From assembly GCF_032268605.1 (NCBI RefSeq), contig NZ_CP130318.1:3382001-3446000 (forward strand): a DNA stretch of 64,000 nucleotides. The letters run 5' to 3'. Position 1 is the stretch's first letter. Every line of letters starts with the position of its first letter. The position numbers were made by a program, and so were the translations under genes. This DNA is from Paenibacillus aurantius (GTDB taxonomy: Bacteria > Bacillota > Bacilli > Paenibacillales > NBRC-103111). Of this stretch, positions 42,842 through 52,036 are shown one piece after another. The notes below the pieces were generated by a model. It was not told the origin of the DNA. It saw nothing but the letters and a program-made list of their open reading frames with translations, and ran no database searches.

Positions 42842-43484
42842 CTTCTTTCCCCCCTGCTGTTCCCTGCTCCGCATCCACCAGCAGCTTGGTGAGCGTTGTT
42901 TTGGTCAAGCGCCCGACAACTTCCCATTTGCCGGCTCTCTCCGAAGTCACGGTAACCGGCAGGGCGTCGATCTGATGGCGGATCATTCTCTTTGCGGCTT
43001 CTGCTACGGTATCGTCCGGAGACACGGTGATCACATTCGGATGTCGGGTCATAATCAGCCCGACCGGCATCGCGGCCGCCTGGGAGTTGCCCAGGGTTAC
43101 CTTCAGCAGGTCTTTGCGCGAAACCACTCCGGCCAAATCTCCTTCGGCATCCGTAATGATCAAACTTCCTACATTCTCCATGAACAGCATCACCACGGCA
43201 TCCTGGATGGAAGCCGTTTCCCGAATGAGCACGGGCAGGCTCTGCACTTCCCGTACCGTTCTGGAAAGAATGCTGTTGACCGTCACCTCGGCCGCATTGG
43301 CTCCCGGGTAATAGCCCACCTTCGGCTTCGCATCCAAATGCCCCAGCATGACAAGGAGTGACAAGTCGGAGCGCAGGGTCGGACGGGCTACGCCGAGGAG
43401 CTCGGCAATTTGTTCTCCGGTAATCGGAGCATTCCGCTTCACGACCCGAATAATTTCTTTTTGCCTTTCGGACAGGCTAATCAT
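42834..43484 (-). CDS. ccpN: CcpN-type HTH/CBS-domain regulator
   Basis: 216 residues. N-terminal helix-turn-helix (PITGEQIAELLGVARPTLRSD) followed by two CBS domains (about residues 75-210). The same architecture and the same order with yqfL as the CcpN repressor of gapB and pckA in Bacillus. CcpN represses gluconeogenic genes on glucose independently of CcpA. Confidence 0.93.
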   Translation of the reverse strand: MISLSERQKEIIRVVKRNAPITGEQIAELLGVARPTLRSDLSLLVMLGHLDAKPKVGYYPGANAAEVTVNSILSRTVREVQSLPVLIRETASIQDAVVMLFMENVGSLIITDAEGDLAGVVSRKDLLKVTLGNSQAAAMPVGLIMTRHPNVITVSPDDTVAEAAKRMIRHQIDALPVTVTSERAGKWEVVGRLTKTTLTKLLVDAEQGTAGGKEDE

Positions 43485-43525
43485 GACTTCTTATCCTTTC
43501 TATTTGCTTGATATAATATGTCATA

Positions 43526-43554
43526 ATTATAATAATCAGGCGTTAATTGTGCAA
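43526..43554 (-). promoter_or_regulatory. Sigma-A promoter of ccpN-yqfL
   Basis: Minus strand: TTGCAC (43549-43554), 17-bp spacer, TATAAT (43526-43531). Confidence 0.75.
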
Positions 43555-43619
43555 GCGAATAGATTAATCATTCTTGTTAATAATAGCCAAGTCACCAACC
43601 AATCAGGAGGTAACGACCG

Positions 43620-44288
43620 ATGAACAGAAAAATTTTGATGGTGGTCACGAACCACACGACGATCACCGATGACCACAAAACGGGGCTGTGGCTGGAGGAA
43701 TTCGCCGTACCTTACAACGTCTTCAAGCAAAACGGATATGAAGTCAAAGTAAAGAGCATCGAGGGGGGAGAAGTGCCGCTCGATCCGAACAGCATCGAAG
43801 GAGAGAAGAATGCCGATTGGGCGGAAGCGGAAAAGGAGCTTACCCATACGGCCAAGCTTAGCAGGGAAGACGCCCAAGGCTTCGATGCCGTCTTCCTTCC
43901 GGGCGGGCACGGTACAATGTTCGACTTCCCGGACAATCCGGTTCTCCAGCATATACTGCAAACCTTCGCTGAAGACGGGCGCGTGATTGCCGCCGTATGT
44001 CACGGCCCCGCCGGGCTGGTTAATGCGACCTACAAAGACGGAACCCCGATCGTAAAAGGCAAAAACATCAGCGCCTTCACCGACGAGGAGGAGATCGAGA
44101 TGCAACTCGACCGGCACATGCCTTTCCTGCTCGAGAAGACCTTGAGGGAACGGGGAGCCAAGTTTCATTCGGGCCCCAAGTGGACGGATTTCTCGATCCG
44201 GGACGGCCAGCTCGTGACCGGCCAGAACCCTCAATCCAGTGAAAGCACGGCCCGTAAAGTCATCGAGGCACTGGAGAATCCGGCCTAA
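43620..44288 (+). CDS. DJ-1/PfpI-superfamily protein, Hsp31-like
   Basis: 222 residues. The nucleophile elbow AAVCHGPAGL (Cys-His) and FLPGGHGTMFDF are typical of the type 1 glutamine-amidotransferase-like class with chaperone/glyoxalase-III/deglycase members. AGGAGGTAACGACCG precedes the ATG. Likely a stress protein for methylglyoxal or misfolded proteins; substrate is inferred. Confidence 0.9.
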   Translation: MNRKILMVVTNHTTITDDHKTGLWLEEFAVPYNVFKQNGYEVKVKSIEGGEVPLDPNSIEGEKNADWAEAEKELTHTAKLSREDAQGFDAVFLPGGHGTMFDFPDNPVLQHILQTFAEDGRVIAAVCHGPAGLVNATYKDGTPIVKGKNISAFTDEEEIEMQLDRHMPFLLEKTLRERGAKFHSGPKWTDFSIRDGQLVTGQNPQSSESTARKVIEALENPA

Positions 44289-44327
44289 CCCGTCGCCACC
44301 TCCCTCCCTCCCCTGCTTATCCATAGC

Positions 44328-44362
44328 AAAAGGCTGCAGAACCGGTTGTTCTGCAGCCTTTT
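44328..44362 (+). terminator. Bidirectional terminator
   Basis: AAAAGGCTGCAGAAC and GTTCTGCAGCCTTTT form a perfect stem between convergent genes. Confidence 0.93.
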
Positions 44363-44363
44363 A

Positions 44364-45422
44364 TTAGGTTTCCCCCATGGTCCATCCACTGAAAAATGCC
44401 GGTTCCCCCAGCTCCACGACGGCCTTGATGACCTTCGACTCCGGCTTGAGCCAGCCGGCAAAATGCTCGATCATCCCGTCGAAAGAAGAACGGTGAGTGA
44501 TATAACCGTTGGCATCAATGGCTTTGCTCCGAATGGCTTCAAGGACATACTCGAAGTCTGCTCTCGTCGCATTCCGGCTGCCCATTAGCGTAAGCTCCCG
44601 CTTATGGAATTCCGGATCATGGAACGTGATATCGGCTTTTACCAAACCTACGTAAACCAGTGTTCCCCCGTGAGAGGTGAAGGCAAAAGCATTCATCATC
44701 GAGCGGGCATTCCCCGTAGCGTCAAACACGACCTCCGGCAAATCCCCGTTCGTTAAAGAAAGAAGCTGGGAAAGCGCCTCGTCTCCGGCCACGACCGTAT
44801 GATCGACGCCGGCCCATTTCCGGCTGACGGCCAGCCGTTCTTCGTTAATATCCATGGCGATAACCTTCGCCCCGGTCTTCTTCGCAAAGGCCATGACACC
44901 GAGCCCGATCGGACCTCCTCCGATCACGAGTGCGGTCTGGCCTTCCCGGAGTCCGGAGCGCCGGACGGCATGTGCCCCTATGGCAAGCGGCTCGACCAGG
45001 GCGGCCTCGTCCAACGCGAGTCCGTTCGCCGGAATGAGATGAGTGACGGGAACCGATATCCGTTCTCTCATGCCTCCGTCAACATGCACCCCAAGCACTT
45101 TCATCTCGACACAGCAGTTCGTCCGTCCTCTCCGGCAGGCGATGCAATGGCCGCAGTGCAGGTATGGAATGACACTGACAGGGTCTCCTTCCTTTAACCC
45201 TTCGACATTGTCCCCGATCTGTTCGATAATGCCCGCCAGCTCATGCCCAAGAATTCTCGGGTAAGTGAAAAAAGGCTGGTTGCCTTGATGAGCGTGATAG
45301 TCCGTCCCGCATATGCCGATTCTTCGGATGGCCACCACCGCCATCCCCGGCTGCGGCTCAGGGTCCGGCAATTGATCCACCATCACGAAACTTCCCACTT
45401 CCTCGCAGACAATTCCTTTCAT
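44364..45422 (-). CDS. Zinc-dependent alcohol/sugar dehydrogenase
   Basis: 352 residues starting at ATG 45422 (GGAGGG upstream); the open frame continues to 45479 without a ribosome binding site. Medium-chain dehydrogenase features: catalytic zinc region GICGTDYHAHQG and GHELAGIIEQIG, structural zinc Cys cluster CGHCIACRRGRTNCC, nucleotide loop VIGGGPIGLGVMAF. Similar to sugar-acid or polyol dehydrogenases (galactonate/threonine type). It is divergent from the AraC gene at 45588, which probably controls it. Confidence 0.92.
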   Translation of the reverse strand: MKGIVCEEVGSFVMVDQLPDPEPQPGMAVVAIRRIGICGTDYHAHQGNQPFFTYPRILGHELAGIIEQIGDNVEGLKEGDPVSVIPYLHCGHCIACRRGRTNCCVEMKVLGVHVDGGMRERISVPVTHLIPANGLALDEAALVEPLAIGAHAVRRSGLREGQTALVIGGGPIGLGVMAFAKKTGAKVIAMDINEERLAVSRKWAGVDHTVVAGDEALSQLLSLTNGDLPEVVFDATGNARSMMNAFAFTSHGGTLVYVGLVKADITFHDPEFHKRELTLMGSRNATRADFEYVLEAIRSKAIDANGYITHRSSFDGMIEHFAGWLKPESKVIKAVVELGEPAFFSGWTMGET

Positions 45423-45587
45423 TCCGATCCCTCCGTTTGCTTGCTTCTCCACGTAAGCGTTATCTATTGCTTTCTTCATTGATTAGCGACATTGTACCAG
45501 GATTCAATTCAGCATAGAATGACCGATTCTTGCGAAAACCTACCCGATTTTGATATTCTGAAAGCACTTGATGCCAGGAGGACCTCC

Positions 45588-46463
45588 ATGATCCAGCCGA
45601 TCCGCAAACCGTTCTTTGACGACCCGATGTTTCCCCTCAGCCTCACCTACAAAGACCGAAAGCTCCCGCAGAATGAGCTGCCGGAGCATCTTCACGACCG
45701 CTATGAGCTCGTCTATGTACACGGCGGAAAGGGAATGTTCTTCATCAATCAAACCTTCTATACCATGGAGGCCGGGGATCTGTTCGTCATTCCGGGCAAT
45801 ACCGTTCACCGGGCGCAGCCGGACGAAGACGAGCCGGTCACCTCCACCGCGCTCTTCTTCTCGCCCTTCCTTATTCCTCCGAGCCCGCATGGGGACGAGC
45901 ATTCCGGCCAAAGGCTGTTCGAAGAAGCCCGGCGAAACGGAAGATACAAGCATCCTCTTCCGGAGAACCTTCAAGCTTGTCTTGAAGAAGAGCTTTCCGG
46001 CATGGAAGCCGAGTTCACCGGCCAAAAGGCCGGGTACCGGCAGGCGGCAAGCCTGATTCTCCAAACCCTCTTTCTCCAGCTGTCCCGGCACCTTGCGGCC
46101 GCCGCTTCCGAGCGGAACGCCGGCATTCTGGTCGGGCCGCCTTGGATGCGGGATACGCTTTCCTACCTGGACGGCCACTATGAGGATCCCGGCATCAGCC
46201 TGTCTCTGCTTGCCGGCCGGGTACCGGTTTCGGCGGCTCATTTCTCCCGCGTCTTTAAGCAATTGACCGGGTTAACGGTCACCGATTACGTTCATGCGAA
46301 GCGGATCGCTCTTGCCAAAGACCTGCTTCTTACGACAGACGCCAGCGTCGACCGCATCGCGGAAACATGCGGCTTTGCAAGCCTGCCTCACTTTCACCGG
46401 CTCTTCCGTTCCCTCGTTAAGGAAACGCCTGGCGCCTACCGGCGGAATCATTTACCTAAATGA
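45588..46463 (+). CDS. AraC-family transcriptional regulator
   Basis: 291 residues from the ATG at 45588, chosen because CAGGAGGACCTCC lies before it; the open frame starts at 45492. N-terminal cupin sensor (HLHDRYELVYVHGGKG, GDLFVIPGNTVHRA) and C-terminal HTH pair (LSLLAGRVPVSAAHFSRVFK, RIAETCGFASLPHFHRLFR). Divergent to the dehydrogenase gene and overlapping the convergent serine hydrolase gene by 16 bp. Confidence 0.92.
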   Translation: MIQPIRKPFFDDPMFPLSLTYKDRKLPQNELPEHLHDRYELVYVHGGKGMFFINQTFYTMEAGDLFVIPGNTVHRAQPDEDEPVTSTALFFSPFLIPPSPHGDEHSGQRLFEEARRNGRYKHPLPENLQACLEEELSGMEAEFTGQKAGYRQAASLILQTLFLQLSRHLAAAASERNAGILVGPPWMRDTLSYLDGHYEDPGISLSLLAGRVPVSAAHFSRVFKQLTGLTVTDYVHAKRIALAKDLLLTTDASVDRIAETCGFASLPHFHRLFRSLVKETPGAYRRNHLPK

Positions 46464-47902
46464 AGCGGGCTGCTATCCGTCCGATGACCGGTAATGACTA
46501 CCGGCTCTTCCCCGCCAAAGCTTACTTGAGGGCGGATTTCCATCCTTAGCTGATCACCGGCAAACTGGTTTTTCAACGTAAAGCAAAAAGGAGTTTCCGT
46601 CAAACGGAGAGTAGTCTCCTGGGTATCTTCCGACAGCCAAGTGAAACTGCCCATTACCCGGTCCTTACGGTCCCGAATGACAGAAGCAAAGCTTTCGAGC
46701 CAATGTTCCCGGCCAAGAAGGATGGTGAGCTCCCCCCGTTCCTGCGTCTGGATAACGAGCTCGGCGGAATCCGGGCGGAACTGGAAACGGATCCCGGTCA
46801 ATCGATGGACATTGGGCTCCAGACGATAGGACAAGTCTGAAACCAGGCTTTCGCGGACCGAACGGGATGTCTGTTTAGGAGGATCCAGACGCCAAGCTTT
46901 GGACGCGTTCCCTTCTGAAAGAGAAGCAGCGGGTTCCTGGCCCCGAAGCGGAGGAAGAAGATGGGACCACACGGCCTTAAGGACATCCTGCATGCGGCCG
47001 GTTCCGGCTGTTACGGCGAGTACCGCTTCCTCCTCCGGCATCACGACACAGAATTGGCCGAACGCGCCATCCCCCCGGAACGCCCCGTTCCGGCACATCC
47101 AGAATTGGTAGCCGTACCCTTGCGACCAATCGTTGTCGGCACCGCTTCCGTTCTCGATCTGCTTGGTCACCGCTTCCTTCATCCAGCCCTCGGGCAGGAT
47201 TCGCTTCCCTTCCCACATGCCTCTCTGAAGAAGCAGCTGCCCAAACTTGGCGATATCTTCGGTCCGAAGGCTAAGCCCCCATCCTCCGAAGTTTCTGCCC
47301 ATCGGGCAGGATTCCCATTCGGCCCCGCCAATCCCTAGCGGTTCCAAAAGCCGAAGCTGCAGATAAGCGAGAAGGGTAAGCCCGGTTACTTCCTGTACGA
47401 TGGCAGACAGCATATAGGAAGCCCCGCTGTTGTAAACAAAGCGGGTTCCGGGAGGGTGCTCGACGGGAAGAGCCAGAAAGGCTTTTACCCAATCTTCTTT
47501 GGGCTTCTCATTTAACGCTTCCATAGTGTCCCGGGCATGCCCGGTTCCCATGATCATCAAATCACGAACGGTCATCTTCTGGAGATGATCCGGAGGATTA
47601 AGCGGTGCCAGTCCGGGGAAAAAAGTCACGACTTTATCCTGCAGAGACAGCCGTCCTTCTGCTGCGGCCAGGCCAACCGCGGCCGAGGTGAAGCTTTTGC
47701 TTAAGGAAAACAGCATATGTGGAAGCTCCGGGGCGTAAGGAGCCCACCAATGCTCGGCCACCACACAACCGCGCCGGACAAGCATAAAGCTGTGAAGCTC
47801 AAGCCCTTCCTTCTCCAATTCGTCCATAAAACCGGCTACAGCCGTCTCCGGGAACCTTGGGCTTCCGTTCCCGGCTCGGGGAAGAGACCGCTCTGGCTTC
47901 AT
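46448..47902 (-). CDS. Serine hydrolase, beta-lactamase class C-like
   Basis: 484 residues. The Ser-x-x-Lys motif appears as FSLSKSFTS (residue about 70), the Tyr-x-Asn position as VYNSGASYM; the N-terminal 330 residues form the beta-lactamase/DD-peptidase fold and the C-terminal 150 residues add a beta-rich domain. No signal peptide, so a cytosolic esterase/peptidase function is more likely than resistance. Confidence 0.9.
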   Translation of the reverse strand: MKPERSLPRAGNGSPRFPETAVAGFMDELEKEGLELHSFMLVRRGCVVAEHWWAPYAPELPHMLFSLSKSFTSAAVGLAAAEGRLSLQDKVVTFFPGLAPLNPPDHLQKMTVRDLMIMGTGHARDTMEALNEKPKEDWVKAFLALPVEHPPGTRFVYNSGASYMLSAIVQEVTGLTLLAYLQLRLLEPLGIGGAEWESCPMGRNFGGWGLSLRTEDIAKFGQLLLQRGMWEGKRILPEGWMKEAVTKQIENGSGADNDWSQGYGYQFWMCRNGAFRGDGAFGQFCVVMPEEEAVLAVTAGTGRMQDVLKAVWSHLLPPLRGQEPAASLSEGNASKAWRLDPPKQTSRSVRESLVSDLSYRLEPNVHRLTGIRFQFRPDSAELVIQTQERGELTILLGREHWLESFASVIRDRKDRVMGSFTWLSEDTQETTLRLTETPFCFTLKNQFAGDQLRMEIRPQVSFGGEEPVVITGHRTDSSPLHLGK

Positions 47903-48033
47903 GTTTCACCCTCTCCTTCTGACTTTGTGAAGTCTCTTCTTTTTGTCCTTCTGATCTGGTAAGGTAAAAAAAGAGGGCCCTTGTTATACCCGAACAGGAC
48001 CCCTTTCAGGGATAGGGAAGGAGGTTGAAAGCG

Positions 48034-48429
48034 TTGTCTAATTCCTATCTAGCCAAGTTGAAACAATGGGCCAAGGCCCTCAAACGGAACTTGTATGTGC
48101 TTTATCTCGCCTGCCGGGACCCTCGCGTTCCCTGGTACGGCAAACTGGCCGCTGTATGCGTAGCCGCCTATGCTTTCAGCCCCATCGATCTTATTCCGGA
48201 CTTTATACCTGTTCTCGGTTATGTGGACGACCTCATTCTCGTTCCGCTCGGTGTGGCCCTCGCCCTTCGCCTCATTCCCCGGCCCATTATCGAGGAGTAC
48301 CGCCGGGTTGCCGAAGAACGAAGCCAACAACGCAAACCGGTAAACTGGTTTACCGGCGCCCTGTTTATCCTCTTATGGATCGCCTTGGGGATATGGCTGA
48401 TTCGGGTCTTTTTCGGGCTGTTTGCCTGA
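48034..48429 (+). CDS. YkvA-family DUF1232 membrane protein
   Basis: 131 residues from TTG at 48034 with AAGGAGG nine bases ahead (an alternative TTG at 48025 is too close). DUF1232 is recognised by YGKLAAVCVAAYAFSPIDLIPDFIPVLGY-type motif (YAFSPIDLIPDFIPV); a C-terminal membrane segment follows. Function unknown. Upstream bases contain no promoter I can identify confidently. Confidence 0.88.
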   Translation: MSNSYLAKLKQWAKALKRNLYVLYLACRDPRVPWYGKLAAVCVAAYAFSPIDLIPDFIPVLGYVDDLILVPLGVALALRLIPRPIIEEYRRVAEERSQQRKPVNWFTGALFILLWIALGIWLIRVFFGLFA

Positions 48430-48470
48430 GGTCAGGAACGGATAATCCATCACCCGCAGCCTCCGAGTTA

Positions 48471-48812
48471 TTATTCAGACGTCGATTCTCCGTTCTTCTC
48501 CAGCGTCCCCATACGGTACGAGCTAAGCTTGCTCAAGCTGCTCTTCGAATTGCCAAGCGGTCTCTGGGCTTCGGCAGGCGCCGGGTTATCCCGGTTGTAA
48601 TTTCTCAGGAGCTGATAAGCATAGCCCTCTGTGCTTCTAACCGAATCCAGGATAAAGCCCAAGGCAAAGAAAACGGCTCCGCTCGTCACTCCCCCGATCC
48701 ACCAGCCGAGAACGGGCAGCAGATGAAAGTCATGCTCTGTGGCAGCCCGTACCCCCATAATCAAGCCGAATAGGACTTGAAGGATTCCGACAACAAATAA
48801 AAAAGAAACCAA
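48471..48812 (-). CDS. Small membrane protein, unknown
   Basis: About 113-116 residues; the start is uncertain between GTG (48821, poor spacing to AAAGGA) and TTG (48812, good spacing). Two or three membrane segments in the first 65 residues (LVSFLFVVGILQVLFGLIMG, GGVTSGAVFFALGFIL), then a hydrophilic Ser/Asn-rich tail. Unrecognised family; common in Paenibacillus-type genomes as hypothetical membrane proteins. Confidence 0.6.
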   Translation of the reverse strand: MVSFLFVVGILQVLFGLIMGVRAATEHDFHLLPVLGWWIGGVTSGAVFFALGFILDSVRSTEGYAYQLLRNYNRDNPAPAEAQRPLGNSKSSLSKLSSYRMGTLEKNGESTSE

Positions 48813-48863
48813 AGAAAGCACATCCTTTCCCTACAAATTACATTCACACGAGGAGGCTCTCGA

Positions 48864-49901
48864 ATGAAGGTTAAAGAGGCACGCCGTACGGCATCGGAAT
48901 GGGTTAAAGAAGCCGCCGCACCGCACGAGGAGTTTGTCGGGGCCTACCTGAGCGGTTCGACCGTCGATCTCACGGAGGACGCTGATCTGCCACCCGCCTC
49001 GGATGTGGACATTATGGTGGTCACCTCCCGGGAAGAGCCTCCCGGCAAGCTCGGCAAATTTCTTTACCAGGGAGTCTTGCTAGAGGTGACTCATCTTCCC
49101 CTCAACCGGCTCGCTTCGGCGGAGTCGGTTCTCGCCGATTACCACCTAGCCGGCGGTTTCCGCAGGGATACCGTAATAGCCGATCCTTCCGGTAGGCTGA
49201 AGGAGCTTCAACGGGACGTTTCCCGGCAGTTTGCCGATCGCCATTGGGTCCGGCAGCGCTGCCTCCAAGCCTTGAATAAAATCCGAACCGGGGTACAAGG
49301 TCTCGACCCCGACGCCTCCCTTCCCGACCTGGTCAATTCTTGGCTTTTTCCCGCCGGAATAACGACGCATGTTCTTCTGGCCGCCGCCCTGCGGAATCCG
49401 ACTGTCCGGCTGCGCTACCCGGCGGCAAACGCCGTGCTTCGGGAATATGGGCTGGAGGCGGTATACCCGGAGCTTCTTAAGCTTCTTGGCTGTGAAGCTT
49501 GGACACCCCACCAAGCCTCCACTCACATGGAAGCGCTCTCCCGCTCCTTTGACGCGGCCGCAGCCGTCTCCCGCACGCGGTTCCCCTTCAGCGCCGATAT
49601 CACGCCCGAGGCTCGGGCGGTCGCCATCGACGGCAGCCGGGAGCTGGTTCACTCAGGCCAACATCGGGAGGCGGTCTTCTGGATCGGGGCGACCTTTGCC
49701 CGCTGCCATAAAATCCTGTTAGCCGATTCTCCCGCGCTGATCCCGGCTCATCTCCCGGCTTTTCAAGCGTTCCTGACGGACCTTGGCCTTCCGGACCGGT
49801 CTTCTATTATCTCCCGTTCCCGAGAGGTGCTCGCCTCTGTTCCCTTGGTCGAGGCCACGGCGGAACGCATCCTGGAAGCCAACCGGGCGATCAGCGGCTG
49901 A
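48864..49901 (+). CDS. Nucleotidyltransferase-domain protein
   Basis: 345 residues. The N-terminal domain has the YLSGSTVDLT turn and SDVDIMVV Asp pair of pol-beta nucleotidyltransferases, followed by a helical C-terminal region like HEPN or KNTase helical domains. Good AGGAGG start context. Substrate not deducible; it is unrelated in detail to the nucleotidyltransferase at 6816. Confidence 0.85.
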   Translation: MKVKEARRTASEWVKEAAAPHEEFVGAYLSGSTVDLTEDADLPPASDVDIMVVTSREEPPGKLGKFLYQGVLLEVTHLPLNRLASAESVLADYHLAGGFRRDTVIADPSGRLKELQRDVSRQFADRHWVRQRCLQALNKIRTGVQGLDPDASLPDLVNSWLFPAGITTHVLLAAALRNPTVRLRYPAANAVLREYGLEAVYPELLKLLGCEAWTPHQASTHMEALSRSFDAAAAVSRTRFPFSADITPEARAVAIDGSRELVHSGQHREAVFWIGATFARCHKILLADSPALIPAHLPAFQAFLTDLGLPDRSSIISRSREVLASVPLVEATAERILEANRAISG

Positions 49902-49951
49902 AGGCTGTTCCGAAAGACTAGTTCCTGCTTAAGAAACGCGTCCCGGGCCGT

Positions 49952-50233
49952 TCAGCCCTCTTTGGCGGGTCCGAAACGCTTGGCATTGCGCAGACGGGCC
50001 CGCTCGGCCTCCACCTCGCGGCTCTTGGGTGCAGCCTGGCTGACGAGCGAATCCAGCAAACGCCGGGCTGCCTCCGCTACTTCATCGACCGCTTTTGCGA
50101 AGGCGGCTTCGTTAGCCTGAGAAGGCTTCGGAAAGCCCGAAATTTTTCGGACAAACTGCAGGGACGCCCCCTGGATTTCTTCCTCGGTGGCGGGGGGCTC
50201 AAAGTTAAAAAGCGGTTTGATATTCCGGCACAT
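49952..50233 (-). CDS. DUF2277-family protein
   Basis: 93 residues, start ATG with GAGGAG ahead. MCRNIKPLFNFEPPATEEEI is the conserved N-terminus of DUF2277, a short helical family of unknown function, with the Cys at residue 2 conserved. The C-terminal helix is charged. Confidence 0.88.
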   Translation of the reverse strand: MCRNIKPLFNFEPPATEEEIQGASLQFVRKISGFPKPSQANEAAFAKAVDEVAEAARRLLDSLVSQAAPKSREVEAERARLRNAKRFGPAKEG

Positions 50234-50333
50234 GAAAGCTGCTCCTCTTCCTTTGGGATTACCGTAAAGCTTACTACAACCGATACAGAAAATTCCAGCC
50301 CCTTGGCGATCTCTCTTTCCAAAAAAACAAAAA

Positions 50334-50350
50334 CACCCCGAAACGGGATG
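50334..50350 (-). terminator. Terminator of the MBL/TetR unit
   Basis: Minus-strand CATCCCGTTTCGGGGTG hairpin followed by TTTTTGTTTTTTT. Confidence 0.88.
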
Positions 50351-50379
50351 CTATTGTCCGTAGTTGAAGCGGCGGTGCC

Positions 50380-51072
50380 TTACGGGCGATGGTTAGCCGC
50401 ATGAGAGGAGTCTTCCTTCGGAAGCACGCTTGCCCTTAGGGCTTCCACTTGCCCCGCGGCATTCCGGACCGGCTTCCCGTGGCACACCTCAAGGTGGGTA
50501 GGCATCAGCTCATCCACGAGCCGGCTGCTTTCCATTGCCTGCTGCATATTCGCTGTGAACATCGGCTTCCGGAGCTTGCCTCTCCTCGACCAGAACATAT
50601 CCCCGGCCAGAAGAATACCGGAACCCGGAATATGGAAGGCGGTATGACCGGGTGAATGCCCGGGGGTATGATACGGCTGCAGGCCAGAGACCGGAAGGAG
50701 ACGGCTTCCGTCCGTCTCGAGCGGACGAATCAGGCCGGGTGCCGTGAAGGCTACAGCTTTTTTGCGTCCCGGATAAGGCTCTCTTCCTTCCATGAAAGGG
50801 ATCTCGATTGGATGAACATAGACGGGAACGGGGTGCACGGCGAGTATTTTGGGAATCGCCCCCACATGATCGGAATGCCCGTGGGTCAGAAGAATCCGCT
50901 TCAAGGGAACCCCTCTTTGTTCAATAAACTTCAGAATGCCGTCCGCCATCGACGGGATCCCCGCATCAATCAGGGTCAGCCCTTCCTCATCCTCCGTTAT
51001 CCATACCGTCACGGGAATGATCAGCCAAGCCCGCAGGCTCCAAACCTTATCTCCGATTGCTTCTATTTTCAT
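50380..51072 (-). CDS. MBL-fold metallo-hydrolase
   Basis: 230 residues with the metallo-beta-lactamase-fold motif LTHGHSDHVGAIPKI (H-x-H-x-D-H), further His ligands (HTPGHSPGHTAFH) and terminal HLEVCHGKP. Substrate unknown. Encoded two bases after a TetR gene, so probably under its control, perhaps for lactone or thioester hydrolysis. Confidence 0.92.
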   Translation of the reverse strand: MKIEAIGDKVWSLRAWLIIPVTVWITEDEEGLTLIDAGIPSMADGILKFIEQRGVPLKRILLTHGHSDHVGAIPKILAVHPVPVYVHPIEIPFMEGREPYPGRKKAVAFTAPGLIRPLETDGSRLLPVSGLQPYHTPGHSPGHTAFHIPGSGILLAGDMFWSRRGKLRKPMFTANMQQAMESSRLVDELMPTHLEVCHGKPVRNAAGQVEALRASVLPKEDSSHAANHRP

Positions 51073-51074
51073 TC

Positions 51075-51713
51075 TTAGTCCCTCCCATTCGTATTAGAAA
51101 GCTGGGCCCGGAAGCCTGCGAGCAGAACGTCCACCGCTTGATCGAAGGTGGCCGACAGCCGTTCCATGAGGCTTTCCGTCCTCTCCTCCGACTCGGAATA
51201 GGTTCCCGATACCCCGAGAAGCTGGTAGTAGTAGATCCGGCCGAACGCCAGAAGCCTTTCCCCATCCGGAAGCTCCAACGTCCTTCCAAGCTCCTGCTTC
51301 ATTAACTGAAAAAGACCCAGGCGCAGCCGATTCAGCTCCGAGCCGGGAGACTCGGTATCCACCCGTGTAGCGTTCGTTCCCAACAGGATAGAGTAGGTCG
51401 ACCGGTTCTCCAAGCTGAATTGCACCGCCGCGCGGAACATCTGTTTCAGCCGGCCGCCCTCCGCCTCTTCCCCCCCGGAGACGATCGCTTGCATCTGCTC
51501 GTGCAGCTTTTCCAGGGGCGGCCCGGACAAGTGGTGAAGCAGTGCTTCCTTATCCTTGAAATACAAGTAGATGGTCGTGTGGGAGCAGCCCGCCTCTTTG
51601 GCGATCTCCCTCATGGAGATTTGGCTGAAGCCCTTATCCTTGAACAGTTTTCCCGCCGCGGTGAGAATGGCTTTTCGGGTTTCCTCGGCTCTTTTTTCTT
51701 TAAGACCGGCCAT
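51075..51713 (-). CDS. TetR-family transcriptional regulator
   Basis: 212 residues from ATG at 51713 (GAAGGAG nine bases ahead); an upstream start at 51815 is not supported. N-terminal HTH (FSQISMREIAKEAGCSHTTIYLYFKDKEAL) is the TetR signature; the C-terminal ligand domain is divergent. Upstream gene of an MBL hydrolase in a two-gene unit. Confidence 0.92.
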   Translation of the reverse strand: MAGLKEKRAEETRKAILTAAGKLFKDKGFSQISMREIAKEAGCSHTTIYLYFKDKEALLHHLSGPPLEKLHEQMQAIVSGGEEAEGGRLKQMFRAAVQFSLENRSTYSILLGTNATRVDTESPGSELNRLRLGLFQLMKQELGRTLELPDGERLLAFGRIYYYQLLGVSGTYSESEERTESLMERLSATFDQAVDVLLAGFRAQLSNTNGRD

Positions 51714-51852
51714 GGCGTAACGACTCCTTCTTCTCTGTATGGGGAAGCATAGGTTCTTAGACTTCCTTTTTTTAACTAACCACTGTAAACTAACCGTTGT
51801 AAATATAATAACCAATGGTTATAAAATGGTCAATAAAAATTTTCCGCCAGCG

Positions 51853-51881
51853 TTGACGTCCCGATTCCGCCCCTCTATGAT
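51853..51881 (+). promoter_or_regulatory. Consensus sigma-A promoter of MFS/leader unit
   Basis: -35 TTGACG (51853-51858), 17-bp spacer, -10 TATGAT (51876-51881). Confidence 0.75.
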
Positions 51882-51920
51882 GGGAATACAAACCTATACA
51901 ACCGAAAGGAGTCCCTCGTT

Positions 51921-51950
51921 ATGAATGGTTACGCCCGTCCTCCCAGCTAA
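51921..51950 (+). CDS. Nine-residue leader peptide upstream of MFS exporter
   Basis: ATG at 51921 with GAAAGGAG nine bases ahead, encoding MNGYARPPS then TAA. Consecutive prolines near the end could slow the ribosome. The stop codon is followed at once by stem-forming sequences that lead into the exporter's ribosome binding site. Confidence 0.5.
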   Translation: MNGYARPPS

Positions 51951-52029
51951 GCCGATGTCCCGGCTTCCGCCCGGGCTCCCCCTGCTTACGGATCCGCTTA
52001 TCACCGGACATCCGAAGCAGGAAAGGAGC
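51949..52029 (+). promoter_or_regulatory. Hairpin array sequestering the exporter's ribosome binding site
   Basis: CCTGCTTACGGAT (51981-51993) pairs with ATCCGAAGCAGG (52010-52021); the flanking GCTCC (51975-51979) pairs with GGAGC (52025-52029), which contains the Shine-Dalgarno bases. A smaller stem AGCCG/CGGCT sits at the leader stop (51954-51964 region), offering alternative folding. Confidence 0.5.
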
Positions 52030-52036
52030 TTGCCTT

